NCBI RefSeq assembly: GCF_016056295.1
Contig: NZ_JAECZB010000007.1
Coordinates: 80,718 to 127,517 of the forward strand
From: Atlanticothrix silvestris CENA357
Lineage (GTDB): Bacteria > Cyanobacteriota > Cyanobacteriia > Cyanobacteriales > Nostocaceae
Direction of reading: 5' to 3'
DNA length: 46,800 bases
Part shown: one piece after another, positions 8,857-17,886 of the stretch
Numbering within the stretch: the stretch's first letter is position 1
Layout: each line of letters begins with the position of its first letter
Position numbers and translations under genes: made by a program
Notes under the pieces: model-generated
The model's input: the letters and a program-made list of their open reading frames with translations, nothing else
Database searches by the model: none
What the model was told of the DNA's origin: nothing

Positions 8857-10290
8857 TTAAACCTCTGCAAAAACTGAAAACTGTTCCTCATTAATCCTTC
8901 CTGCTTCATACAATGTATTCATAATTTCCGAAATAGTCAAAACTGCATGACCGTGATAACCTTTTTCTAATAATTTATTATTCACTCCCTGTTCATGATC
9001 AATAAACACTACAATATCGCGAATATTTAATCCTGCTGATTGTAACTTTTCTGCACCTTCTATGACACTTTTACCACTGATGAGAATATCATCAACTACA
9101 ACCACTGTTTCACCAGGATGAAAATCCCCCTCAATTACTCTCCGAGTTCCATGTGCTTTTACTTCTTTTCGGGGAAAAATCATTGGGCAATGAAGACGCA
9201 AAGCTAAACCAGTAGCAGTTGGTAAAGAACCATAAGGAATGCCTGCTAATCGGTCAAAATTCAGGTTTTGTAAAATTTTTTCATAAGCACTGAGAACTTG
9301 ATTAAAAATTTGGGGATTAGAAATTATTTTGCGTAGGTCAATATAATAGGGAAATATGGCTCCTGATGCTTGCACAAACTCACCAAACATAATGCAACCA
9401 AGGTCATAAAGTTGCAAAATCAAATCATGTTGGGGGTGCTGATTCAACAAACAAACATCAGGCAACCACACAGAACAGGTAGAAGCATCATGAATAATTT
9501 TGTTTCTTACTTGATTAATTTCTGCACGTAAAGATTGAATTTCTTTAGACAATTGAGGGTTTGCCAACATATCTTGAGGAACAGGAATTAACAAGCCATC
9601 ACCGTTATTATTCAAGCCTGCTTCTAAAATTTGGTTTAAGTTACCACCTTCAGCCCAAATACTACGCGCTAAAATCATGCGTTCAGGCGCAACCGCCCGA
9701 ATCAACGCTAAAATATCAGGATTTGTAGTCCCAACTTCCAAACCTACTTGTTCTGGAGTTCCCCAATTTTTTGATTCTTTAACTACTTGCAAATAAAGAG
9801 GAGATTCATTTGTAGGACATTGTTGTAAAGCTTCTGCTCCTGGATTAGAAGTACAACATAAAATAAATACTGCTTTGTCGGGATACACTAAAAACGGTGC
9901 GACATGATCCTGTCCTGTATAAGGACTAAGAGTAATTGCATCTACTTGCCATTCGGTAAATATAGTCCGGGCGAAGATAGTACTAGTATTTAAATCACTG
10001 TGTTTCGCGTCTAAAATAACCGGAATATGACTTGGAACAGCTGCTAAAGTTTTTTGTAGTAGTTCTAATCCTGGAATACCTAATGCTTCGTAAAAACCAA
10101 GTGTTGGTTTATAGGCACAAACAAAATCAGCAGTTTCGGTAATAATGAATTGTAACCAATTTTCTAAGCTAGAGATGACATCTGGAGATTCGTAATCGGT
10201 AGACATCATCTCTGGATTTGGATCAAGTCCTACAAAAAGTAGGCTTTGATTTTGGAGAATATTGTCGTATAATTTATCAAAGAAGCTCAT
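8857..10290 (-). CDS. pyrF/pyrE: Bifunctional OMP decarboxylase / orotate phosphoribosyltransferase
   Basis: 477 residues carrying the last two steps of UMP synthesis. Residues 1-270 are a type-2 OMP decarboxylase: VGLDPNPE at the start, Lys61 in AYKPTLGFYE, and the catalytic D-x-K-x-x-D as Asp94, Lys96 and Asp99 (LDAKHSDLN). Residues from about 275 to the end are orotate phosphoribosyltransferase, with the PRPP loop VVVVDDILISGKS near 405. OPRT makes OMP from orotate and PRPP, and the decarboxylase turns it to UMP. The order decarboxylase-then-OPRT is the reverse of animal UMP synthase and is known in cyanobacteria. The Arg-Gly usually seen in the type-2 motif (AKRGD) is here His-Ser. ATG at 10290. 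Confidence 0.93.
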   Translation of the reverse strand: MSFFDKLYDNILQNQSLLFVGLDPNPEMMSTDYESPDVISSLENWLQFIITETADFVCAYKPTLGFYEALGIPGLELLQKTLAAVPSHIPVILDAKHSDLNTSTIFARTIFTEWQVDAITLSPYTGQDHVAPFLVYPDKAVFILCCTSNPGAEALQQCPTNESPLYLQVVKESKNWGTPEQVGLEVGTTNPDILALIRAVAPERMILARSIWAEGGNLNQILEAGLNNNGDGLLIPVPQDMLANPQLSKEIQSLRAEINQVRNKIIHDASTCSVWLPDVCLLNQHPQHDLILQLYDLGCIMFGEFVQASGAIFPYYIDLRKIISNPQIFNQVLSAYEKILQNLNFDRLAGIPYGSLPTATGLALRLHCPMIFPRKEVKAHGTRRVIEGDFHPGETVVVVDDILISGKSVIEGAEKLQSAGLNIRDIVVFIDHEQGVNNKLLEKGYHGHAVLTISEIMNTLYEAGRINEEQFSVFAEV

Positions 10291-10344
10291 ATTTTTATAT
10301 ATTCTACAATTTTTAATTAATTAACTATTACCACCGTTATTTAT

Positions 10345-10944
10345 TTACCAGAACATCGATTCTGTAAGTTGCTCACCTCCAGCTTTACGCCCTAATAAAG
10401 AGTGAATGATTACAAATAAAATAATCATTGGGACTGAGGCAAAATGTACAATTCGCAAGGCTTGCCAACTACCAAACATATCTACAATCCAGGGAAATTG
10501 AGCAGGCTTATACATGCCTATACCTGTAAGTAAAGCTAGCAATAAAATAGGAATAATAGCTGTATAGACAATCCGATGCCAGGCATAGATTAGGCGCTGG
10601 GAATTTTGACTTTTTTGTAATGCTTTGATGTCATTGACACCTACAAACCGATGTCGCCAACGTCGAGTAATTAAAACGTAAATTCCATACCATAAAAGAT
10701 TCAGCGAGAAAATCCACATTGCTGCAAAATGCCAATGTCTGCCTCCCGCCAACCAACCTCCTAGTGTAAATATAGGAGGAATATGTAAACCTGCACGTCC
10801 ACCAAAAACAGGGTTGGCATTATAAATTTGCAGCCCACTGGTGAGCATCAAAAACAGGCTTACAATATTAACAAAATGGAAAATTTTTGCTCCTATTGCT
10901 TGAGTTGGTAACTTCCGAGTTTTTGAGGAAGCGGTTGAAGTCAT
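10345..10944 (-). CDS. Cytochrome b561/Ni-hydrogenase-type cytochrome b
   Basis: 199 residues with four membrane helices in the Ni_hydr_CYTB/cytochrome b561 pattern. Likely heme-ligand histidines are in HFVNIVSLFLMLTSG (helix 1), RHWHFAAMWIFSLNLLWYG (helix 2), AWHRIVYTAIIPILLLALLTG (helix 3) and RIVHFASVPMIILFVIIHSLLG (helix 4). Such proteins move electrons between quinone and a soluble redox partner, often a molybdopterin oxidoreductase; no such partner gene is next to it here, so the partner is unknown. ATG at 10944. The 238 bp upstream spacer to the M16 gene shows nothing recognisable. Confidence 0.88.
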   Translation of the reverse strand: MTSTASSKTRKLPTQAIGAKIFHFVNIVSLFLMLTSGLQIYNANPVFGGRAGLHIPPIFTLGGWLAGGRHWHFAAMWIFSLNLLWYGIYVLITRRWRHRFVGVNDIKALQKSQNSQRLIYAWHRIVYTAIIPILLLALLTGIGMYKPAQFPWIVDMFGSWQALRIVHFASVPMIILFVIIHSLLGRKAGGEQLTESMFW

Positions 10945-11182
10945 GATTCAGTTTGGCTGTTTATCTTGAGGAAATAGTCCAGCAATGTTGAAATTAGGCA
11001 TCGCTTACCCTTATTTTCCCATTCTCTGATTCAGTTGCAACTTAGAATCCAAGCAGCAAGATCATTTTTATGGGGACGGATAAGCGCACCTAATACATCT
11101 GCAAGAGATTAAGGAACGAAACTCAACAGTTAAAAATCGTGTCATTATTGGGTTTCACTTTGTTCAACCAAACCTACGTTTT

Positions 11183-13954
11183 TTAAGATCCAGACTTGGG
11201 AGTTGTAGTTTCAGACCCGGCGGTAACAATTACTAAGTTATCTGGTTGAATTAATTCTTTGATTGCTTGCTGTATTTGAGCCATAGTAACTGCCTGAACA
11301 CGTTGGAGAAACTCGCGGATTTCTGTTCGTGGTAGCCCAAAAACAGCATTACTCAAGATGATGCTAGATACATCGCTGGGATTGGCTAAATCTACAGGAT
11401 AACTACTAGTAATTGAGCGTTTAGCTGTGTTTAACTCCGCCTCAGTTACTCCTTGCTCTCGCAACTGTTTAAGTAAAGCAATGGTGCTAGCGATCGCTTT
11501 TTGGGCATCTTCTGGAGCAGTCTGCATTTGGATCAAGAAGGGGCCGGGATTGATTCCGGCTGCAAAGGCACTGTAAATACCGTAGGTTAGACCCAAGCGA
11601 TCGCGTACCTCCGTACCTAAGCGACTAGACAAGGTATCACCACCCAAAATCTGATTCAGTACCAGTGCAGCATAAAAACGTGGGTCTGTTCTAGAGATAC
11701 CGTTGTAACCGATGTAAGTAACAGCCTCTGCTTTGCCAGGAATTTCTTTATTAAGGCGGGTTGAGGTTTTTGGTAGTGAAACAGTTGGCAAGTTAAGCAC
11801 AGGCGGCTTACCCGTAGCTTGCCACTTGCTAAAAGACTGATTGAGTAAGGTTTTCACCTGAACTGGATTAAAATCACCAACTAAAGCGATCGTTGTTGTG
11901 TCTGGTCGGTAATGTTCTTTGTAGAAGCCAAGCAAATCGTCACGAGTAATGCTCTTTAAGCTTTCAACATTAGGAAAGCTATGGAAAGGATGATTTTCAG
12001 GATAGATTGCTTGCTGGAATACTTGCCTTCCTAGTCCCCTTGGATCATCTAACTGAACTTGTAGACTTGTCAACGATCGCTGACGGCTCAGTTCTAACTG
12101 TTCTTTGGGAAAAGTCGCATTTTGCAGCACATCTGCCAAAGTTTGCACTAATGTTGGTAAGTTTGCTGACAGACCGTTACCACTAATATTAACTCCCTCA
12201 CGACTGGCGCTGAAGTCTAGACTAGATCCCTGGTCTTCTAAGGTTTTCGCTAAAGTTAAAGCATCTTTAGTCTGCGTTCCATTAATTAAGTTGGTCGCAG
12301 TCAGACTTGCTAATCCTGCTTTTTGATTACCGTCAAATTCACTTCCTGCGTCAACTTGTCCGCTGAGGTTGATGGTGGGAACACTGTGGTCAGGTAGCAG
12401 GAGAACTCGCAAGCCATTGGCTAGAGTGAATTGTTCTGGTAGCGATCGCTTGGTAGAATCTGTAGCTGATGTCGTTGGTGGGAGATATTTAGCAAGTTCT
12501 GCTGGGTCTACAGGTTTACCAGGGCTGAAATTCTCCACAGTCCGCCCAGAACTATCACTGGAAGTTCCGGGTTGACCATCTGGTTGGGTCGGTTCAAAAA
12601 AGCCAATGGTTTGTTTGGCAGGATTGAGATAAGTTTTCGCTACTCGTTGCACTTGTTCAGGAGTCACTTTGGCGATCGCTGTTAAATATCGTTCAATAAA
12701 ACGATAATCTCCTGTTACAGTTTGGTTATATCCTAACTGGCTAGCTTGACTAGTAATATCTTGATTACTCAGTACAAAGGAAGCTTGTAGTTGTGTCTTA
12801 GCTCTGTTTAATTCTTCTGGGCTGACTGGCTGCTGTTGCAGTTTTGTCAAAGATTGCTGGAGTACTTGAGAAATTTTAGCTAATTCTTGACCTGGAGCCG
12901 CTGTGGCATTAATTTCATACCAACCCGGCTCAATCAGTTCGGCTGCACCGCCCTCAACTGAACTGGCGAGTCCAGATTCTACTAAATCCTGATATAGCCT
13001 AGAACTGCGTCCACCTGTCAATATTGCATCCATGACATCAATTGCTGGGACATCAGGATGTTTAATGTCTGGTAAGGGATACACAGCTTGCAGTAATGCT
13101 GCACTTCCAGGTTCTTTGAGAACAATAGGAGCTTTTTTAGGTTCAGCAGTAGCTACGGGAGTAGTATTTCTAGTAGCAGCCGTCTTAGGGCGTTGTGGCA
13201 GTTTACCGTAAATTTCCTGCACAGCTTTCAGTACAGGTTCCGTAGCAAAATCTCCCGTAATCACCAAAGTGGCATTTTCTGGACTGTAGTAAGTTTGGTA
13301 ATAATTTCGTACCTGCTCTACAGTGAACTGTTCGACATCTGCTTTCGTTCCTCCTACAGGTAAACCATAAGCTCGGTTAGGAAAAGCAGCTCGCATCACC
13401 GCCCGACTCAGACGATAACTTGGTGAATTTTCATACCCTTGCAACTCGGAAATTACCACCCGCTTTTCACTTGTCAGTTGCTCAGGGTTAATTAAAGCAT
13501 TTTTCATGCGATCGGCTTCTAGAGTCAACAATGCTACCAGTTTGTCTTGCTGTACTGTGCCAAAGTAAGCTGTTTCGTCATAGCTGGTAAAGGCATTGAA
13601 TTGACTACCCAAGGCACTAAAAAGCCGCCCAAACTGTACTGGACGGTCAGTTGTGCCTTTGAACATCAAATGTTCTAGCTGGTGGGAAATACCATTCTCT
13701 CCCTTAATCTCATTGCGTGAACCAACTTTATACCAAACCTGCACACTGACTACTGGTGCAGTATGAACTTCTTTGGTTAACACAGTTAAACCGTTGTCCA
13801 ATACGGTTTTTTGCACTCCTCTGGTGAGTGAGAGGCCAGATACAGGTGCAACGGCTGTTGGTGTGGCTGCATTGATCAAATCGCCCGAAAATGGCACGAT
13901 ACTGAGTAGTAAGCTGAGAAAAAGTCCTATAAGCATGTATGAGCGTAGCTTCAT
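11183..13954 (-). CDS. M16 family zinc peptidase, two-domain
   Basis: About 923 residues from the ATG at 13954, which gives a clean start MKLRSYMLIGLFLSLLLSI, a signal peptide ending near INAA. A GTG/ATG further upstream (14005) would add 17 residues of poor signal character. The first half is a catalytic M16 domain: inverted zinc motif H-x-x-E-H as HQLEH, with the third ligand Glu 75 residues later in ISELQGYEN. The second half (about 520-900) repeats the fold without the zinc motif but with the LTYGIYSAF region of the inactive domain. M16 members form clamshell chambers that degrade peptides. With the signal peptide this one acts in the periplasm. No partner gene adjacent. Confidence 0.92.
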   Translation of the reverse strand: MKLRSYMLIGLFLSLLLSIVPFSGDLINAATPTAVAPVSGLSLTRGVQKTVLDNGLTVLTKEVHTAPVVSVQVWYKVGSRNEIKGENGISHQLEHLMFKGTTDRPVQFGRLFSALGSQFNAFTSYDETAYFGTVQQDKLVALLTLEADRMKNALINPEQLTSEKRVVISELQGYENSPSYRLSRAVMRAAFPNRAYGLPVGGTKADVEQFTVEQVRNYYQTYYSPENATLVITGDFATEPVLKAVQEIYGKLPQRPKTAATRNTTPVATAEPKKAPIVLKEPGSAALLQAVYPLPDIKHPDVPAIDVMDAILTGGRSSRLYQDLVESGLASSVEGGAAELIEPGWYEINATAAPGQELAKISQVLQQSLTKLQQQPVSPEELNRAKTQLQASFVLSNQDITSQASQLGYNQTVTGDYRFIERYLTAIAKVTPEQVQRVAKTYLNPAKQTIGFFEPTQPDGQPGTSSDSSGRTVENFSPGKPVDPAELAKYLPPTTSATDSTKRSLPEQFTLANGLRVLLLPDHSVPTINLSGQVDAGSEFDGNQKAGLASLTATNLINGTQTKDALTLAKTLEDQGSSLDFSASREGVNISGNGLSANLPTLVQTLADVLQNATFPKEQLELSRQRSLTSLQVQLDDPRGLGRQVFQQAIYPENHPFHSFPNVESLKSITRDDLLGFYKEHYRPDTTTIALVGDFNPVQVKTLLNQSFSKWQATGKPPVLNLPTVSLPKTSTRLNKEIPGKAEAVTYIGYNGISRTDPRFYAALVLNQILGGDTLSSRLGTEVRDRLGLTYGIYSAFAAGINPGPFLIQMQTAPEDAQKAIASTIALLKQLREQGVTEAELNTAKRSITSSYPVDLANPSDVSSIILSNAVFGLPRTEIREFLQRVQAVTMAQIQQAIKELIQPDNLVIVTAGSETTTPKSGS

Positions 13955-14199
13955 AAACAATTTAAAACTCAAATTTATCAAATATAATTCCCAAGTGTGA
14001 TGCAAAATTTAAATTTACTATAAGAAGGAAATATTAGCGCCATAATGCGATCGCACCACAAAATATCTTGCCCATTTATCAGTTTAATGAGCGATCGCTT
14101 CTATAAACCAAATATGATTCAATTGCTGATAGCTAAGGGTCAAAAAATCCCGATTTATAAAATAAATTCTTAGTGTATTACTTTACAAACTGCTATTAA

Positions 14200-14676
14200 T
14201 TACCGTTGAATTTGCTTAGGAAAGTTAGGCACTAACAAAGATTGCTCTAATTCGCCTTGTTCATTATAAAATTTCATTTTACCTTGTTCGTTACATAACC
14301 ATACTTCCAAAGCTTGAGCTGCTAAATACAAATTTTTTTTAAACTCTATTTCCTCCAAAGTGTTACCACTAGATTTAACTTCTACACATATTTCTGGTGC
14401 AATAGAGGCTGATACCTCATCTTCAATTTGAGTAAATCGTTCCTCAGAACACCAGACAACATCAGCAACTTTCACCCCGTCTGATGTGTTGATAGCGCAT
14501 TCAGGCATCACTTCTCCAGTATGCAATAAAGATTCTAATAAACGTTGAATTCTTCCTTGATAAAAAGAATGTTTAATTTTTACGGGACTCATTACAATTT
14601 GACCCCATTTATTTAATTCAATTTTGAAGGGTAAATCTTGTAACTCTTTATATTCACAAACTTCTTCCCATTTCAT
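14200..14676 (-). CDS. Uma2-family (DUF820) putative nuclease
   Basis: 158 residues of the Uma2 family, abundant in cyanobacteria. Landmarks: MSPVKIKHSFYQGRI in the first third, the PD-like turn VKVADVVW (Asp as first catalytic acid), and the core PEICVEVKSSGNT carrying the E-x-K pair of the PD-(D/E)XK fold, then FKKNLYLAAQALEVWL. The fold suggests an endonuclease, but no member function is settled and many copies exist per genome. ATG at 14676. The spacer upstream holds two HIP1 octamers. Confidence 0.88.
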   Translation of the reverse strand: MKWEEVCEYKELQDLPFKIELNKWGQIVMSPVKIKHSFYQGRIQRLLESLLHTGEVMPECAINTSDGVKVADVVWCSEERFTQIEDEVSASIAPEICVEVKSSGNTLEEIEFKKNLYLAAQALEVWLCNEQGKMKFYNEQGELEQSLLVPNFPKQIQR

Positions 14677-14795
14677 AGTTAATACTTGCTGAAAGTTATT
14701 GATTGAATTTTAACTGATCTATCAATACTGAGTCTCGCGCAAAGGCACTAAGAAAAAACTTTGCGTCTCTGCGTGAGACAATCAATCATATTTGT

Positions 14796-16844
14796 TTAAA
14801 TTTTCACATCTAAAGTACGCACTAAAAAAGCCCACTTGTCTGCGGCTTCCTCAATCATCTTAGCGGTGGGTTTACCCGCACCATGTCCTGCCTTTGTCTC
14901 AATTCTAATTAACACTGGCGCATCACCTGCATGAGCAGCTTGCAATGCAGCGGCAAATTTGAAACTATGAGCAGGAACAACGCGATCATCATGATCAGCT
15001 GTCGTAATTAATGTGGCTGGATAAGCTGTACCAGATTTGAGATTGTGCAATGGTGAATATGCATACAATGTTGGAAACTCCTCTGGATGCTCTGCTGAAC
15101 CATATTCGGAAATCCAAGCCCAGCCAATAGTAAACTTGTGGAACCGCAACATATCCATGACACCTACTGCTGGTAAAGCTGCACCAAATAAATCAGGACG
15201 CTGTGTCATACAAGCACCCACTAATAAGCCGCCGTTACTACCACCTGCGATCGCTAGTTTTTCAGGTTTTGTATAATTATGGGCAATGAGCCACTCAGCA
15301 GCGGCAATAAAGTCATCAAAGACATTTTGTTTTTTCTGCTTCATCCCTGCTTGATGCCATTCTTCGCCATACTCTCCACCACCACGTATATTAGCTAGGG
15401 CATAAACACCACCCATTTCCAACCATACCAACATACTTACAGAAAAACTGGGAGTAAGTGAGATATTAAAACCGCCATAAGCATAAAGATAAGTAGCATT
15501 ATTTCCATCTAATTTAATACCCTTTTTATGAGTAATAAACATGGGTACTTCAGTTCCATCTTTACTGCGATAAAATATTTGATTTGTCTCATAATCATCA
15601 GGATTAAAATCTACCTTTGGTTGGCAAAAAAGTTCACTTTTCCCCGTTACCATGTCGTAGCGATAAATTGTACTTGGTGTCGTAAAACTAGTGAAACTAT
15701 AAAAGGTTTCAGTATCATGACGCTTGCCACCAAAGCCATCAGCTGAGCCAAGTCCTGGCAATTCTACCTCACGTACAGACGCGCCCGTGAGATCAAAAAT
15801 TTTAATTTGGGTACGAGCATCTTGGAGATAATCAGCAACAAATTGGTTATTGAGAATGTTAACACTTTCTAGAGTTGCCGCAGTTTGAGGGATAATTTCT
15901 CTCCACATCTCCTTGGCAGAGTTTTTGGTATCAATTGCAATAACTCTGCCACGTGGTGCGTCTAAATCTGTGCGGAAATAAAAAACACTATCGTCGTAGT
16001 CAATAAAACTATAATCTGCTTCAAACTGGTTAATTAGTTCTATAATTTCAGAATTGGGTTTAGATAAGTCTTTGTAAAAAACTAAATTTTTCGGGTCAGT
16101 TCCCAGCCAAACTGAAATAATGAGATAGCGTCCATCTTCTGTTACGCCGCCATTAAAACCCCATTCTTTTTTGTCATGACGCTGGTAAATTAGTACATCA
16201 TCGGTTTGGAGTGTACCTAATCGGTGATAGTAAAGTTTTTGATAATAATTAAGATCTTCTAATTTTGTTTTTTCATTCGGCTCATCATAACGACTGTAGA
16301 AAAAACCTTCATGATCATGAGTCCATGATGCACCAGAAAACTTAATCCACTTCAGGTGATCTTCCAGGTCTTTTCCTGTTTCAACATCGCGTACTTTCCA
16401 TTCTTGCCAGTCAGAACCAGAACTAGATAAACCGTATGCTAAAAGTTTTCCGTTATCGCTGATAGACAAGCCTGAAAGTGCAATAGTGCCATCTACTGAA
16501 AGTTTATTAGGGTCGAGTAATATTTGAGGTTGAGAGTCAAGAGTTTTCAAGGTATAGAGAACACTTTGGTTTTGCAGTCCATCATTTTTGAAGTAAAAAT
16601 AGTTATCGCCCTCTTTAAATGGGATGCCATATTTTTCATAATCCCAAAGTTTGGTAAGGCGCTGTTTAATTTTTCCTCTGGCAGGAATTTCATTCAGGTA
16701 GGCAAAAGTAACTTTATTTTCTGCCTCAATCCAGTTTTTTGTTTCTTCCGAGTCAGGATCTTCTAACCAACGGTAAGGATCTTTAACTACGCTACCGTGG
16801 TAATTATCAACTTGTTCGCTCTGGCGGCTGAGTGGGTAGATCAT
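14796..16844 (-). CDS. Prolyl oligopeptidase family serine peptidase (S9A)
   Basis: 682 residues, the usual length for prolyl oligopeptidase. The N-terminal 25 residues carry the family start YPLSRQSEQVDNYHGSVVKDPYRWLEDP. A seven-bladed propeller covers about 70-400, and the alpha/beta hydrolase covers the rest. The catalytic triad is Ser536 in GGSNGGLLVG, Asp619/620 in TADHDDRVVP and His654 in AGHGAG. It cleaves short peptides after proline in the cytoplasm; no signal peptide is seen. The start at ATG 16844 (MIYPLSRQ) agrees with homologues. No operon partner. Confidence 0.95.
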   Translation of the reverse strand: MIYPLSRQSEQVDNYHGSVVKDPYRWLEDPDSEETKNWIEAENKVTFAYLNEIPARGKIKQRLTKLWDYEKYGIPFKEGDNYFYFKNDGLQNQSVLYTLKTLDSQPQILLDPNKLSVDGTIALSGLSISDNGKLLAYGLSSSGSDWQEWKVRDVETGKDLEDHLKWIKFSGASWTHDHEGFFYSRYDEPNEKTKLEDLNYYQKLYYHRLGTLQTDDVLIYQRHDKKEWGFNGGVTEDGRYLIISVWLGTDPKNLVFYKDLSKPNSEIIELINQFEADYSFIDYDDSVFYFRTDLDAPRGRVIAIDTKNSAKEMWREIIPQTAATLESVNILNNQFVADYLQDARTQIKIFDLTGASVREVELPGLGSADGFGGKRHDTETFYSFTSFTTPSTIYRYDMVTGKSELFCQPKVDFNPDDYETNQIFYRSKDGTEVPMFITHKKGIKLDGNNATYLYAYGGFNISLTPSFSVSMLVWLEMGGVYALANIRGGGEYGEEWHQAGMKQKKQNVFDDFIAAAEWLIAHNYTKPEKLAIAGGSNGGLLVGACMTQRPDLFGAALPAVGVMDMLRFHKFTIGWAWISEYGSAEHPEEFPTLYAYSPLHNLKSGTAYPATLITTADHDDRVVPAHSFKFAAALQAAHAGDAPVLIRIETKAGHGAGKPTAKMIEEAADKWAFLVRTLDVKI

Positions 16845-17054
16845 AATAATGCCAAATTACAAATGAATAAGTTTTTAAGAAATAGACTAATAGCTTAATT
16901 ATCAATTGAAAAATTATTTTTACATCCTAAAAAAGTAAATTTCTATCTTTTGGTCTACAATCACCTAAAATTTGTAGAAAGATAATTTTATAGGAAGATT
17001 GTATGAAAGCGATCGCAATTAGTGTACTTTATAGCAGAATATCCCCAATTTTCT

Positions 17055-17864
17055 ATGTTCAGCGACTACAAACAGCAGATTCTCAATGATTTTAACAATC
17101 GTCAAAACTACGAGAATGAATTTCATAAACGGGCATCAACTCGATTAGTAGAGTTAGCAAAATTACAACCAAGCCAGCAAGTTCTAGATGTTGCTACCGG
17201 AACAGGTTTAGCAGCTATTGCAGCGGCTCAGGTTGTTGGTTCTACAGGTCATGTTTTGGGAATTGACTTTGCTTCAGGAATGTTGCAGCAAGCTCAGAAA
17301 AAAGTTGCAGCTTTAGCACTGATGAATATCACGTTTCACGAAGCTGACGCAGACGAGCAAGAGTTTCAGGATAATCAGTTTGACGCTATCCTCTGTTCAT
17401 CTGCAATTGCTTATTTAACAAATATTCCCAGAGTATTGCATCGCTGGCACAATGCTTTAAAACCAGGGGGAACTATAGCATTTTCTTGTCTTGCAGCAAC
17501 TTCCCCAAGCGCATCTGTATTGTTTCGGATGGTAGTGCAACGATACGGTGTTACTATTCTGAATCCCAATGAGTTACTCGGAACTCCTGAGAAATGTTAT
17601 CAAATGCTTCAATCAATCGGTTTTGCAGACATTGAAATTACAACCGAGCAATTCGGCTTTTATTTGCAAGATGCGGAAGTCGCTTGGACTGGTAATGCCA
17701 AAAGCGCATTTGGGCTTCAGGGGGTACAATGGTCAGCACAGCAGTGGGAGCAGTGTAAACAGGAATATTTTACAGAATTAAATGCAGCTTCAGATCAGCA
17801 AGGCTTCTGGAATAATGTCACCATGTTCTTCGTAACTGGACATAAATCCAATGAAGTAGTATGA
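17055..17864 (+). CDS. Class I SAM-dependent methyltransferase
   Basis: About 269 residues from the ATG at 17055 (MFSDYKQQILNDF); a GTG at 17022 would add 11. Motif I is VLDVATGTGLAAIAAAQ, motif II GIDFASGMLQQAQ, and motif III/IV EFQDNQFDAILCSSAIAYL with LKPGGTIAFSC, all of the UbiE/Methyltransf_11 type. The substrate is unknown. The region upstream has a better ribosome site (AGGAAG) at an ATG at 17003, but that frame closes after 28 codons. The gene is convergent with hmpE, 22 bp apart. Confidence 0.85.
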   Translation: MFSDYKQQILNDFNNRQNYENEFHKRASTRLVELAKLQPSQQVLDVATGTGLAAIAAAQVVGSTGHVLGIDFASGMLQQAQKKVAALALMNITFHEADADEQEFQDNQFDAILCSSAIAYLTNIPRVLHRWHNALKPGGTIAFSCLAATSPSASVLFRMVVQRYGVTILNPNELLGTPEKCYQMLQSIGFADIEITTEQFGFYLQDAEVAWTGNAKSAFGLQGVQWSAQQWEQCKQEYFTELNAASDQQGFWNNVTMFFVTGHKSNEVV

Positions 17865-17886
17865 CAACCCCAATGCATTATATTAT

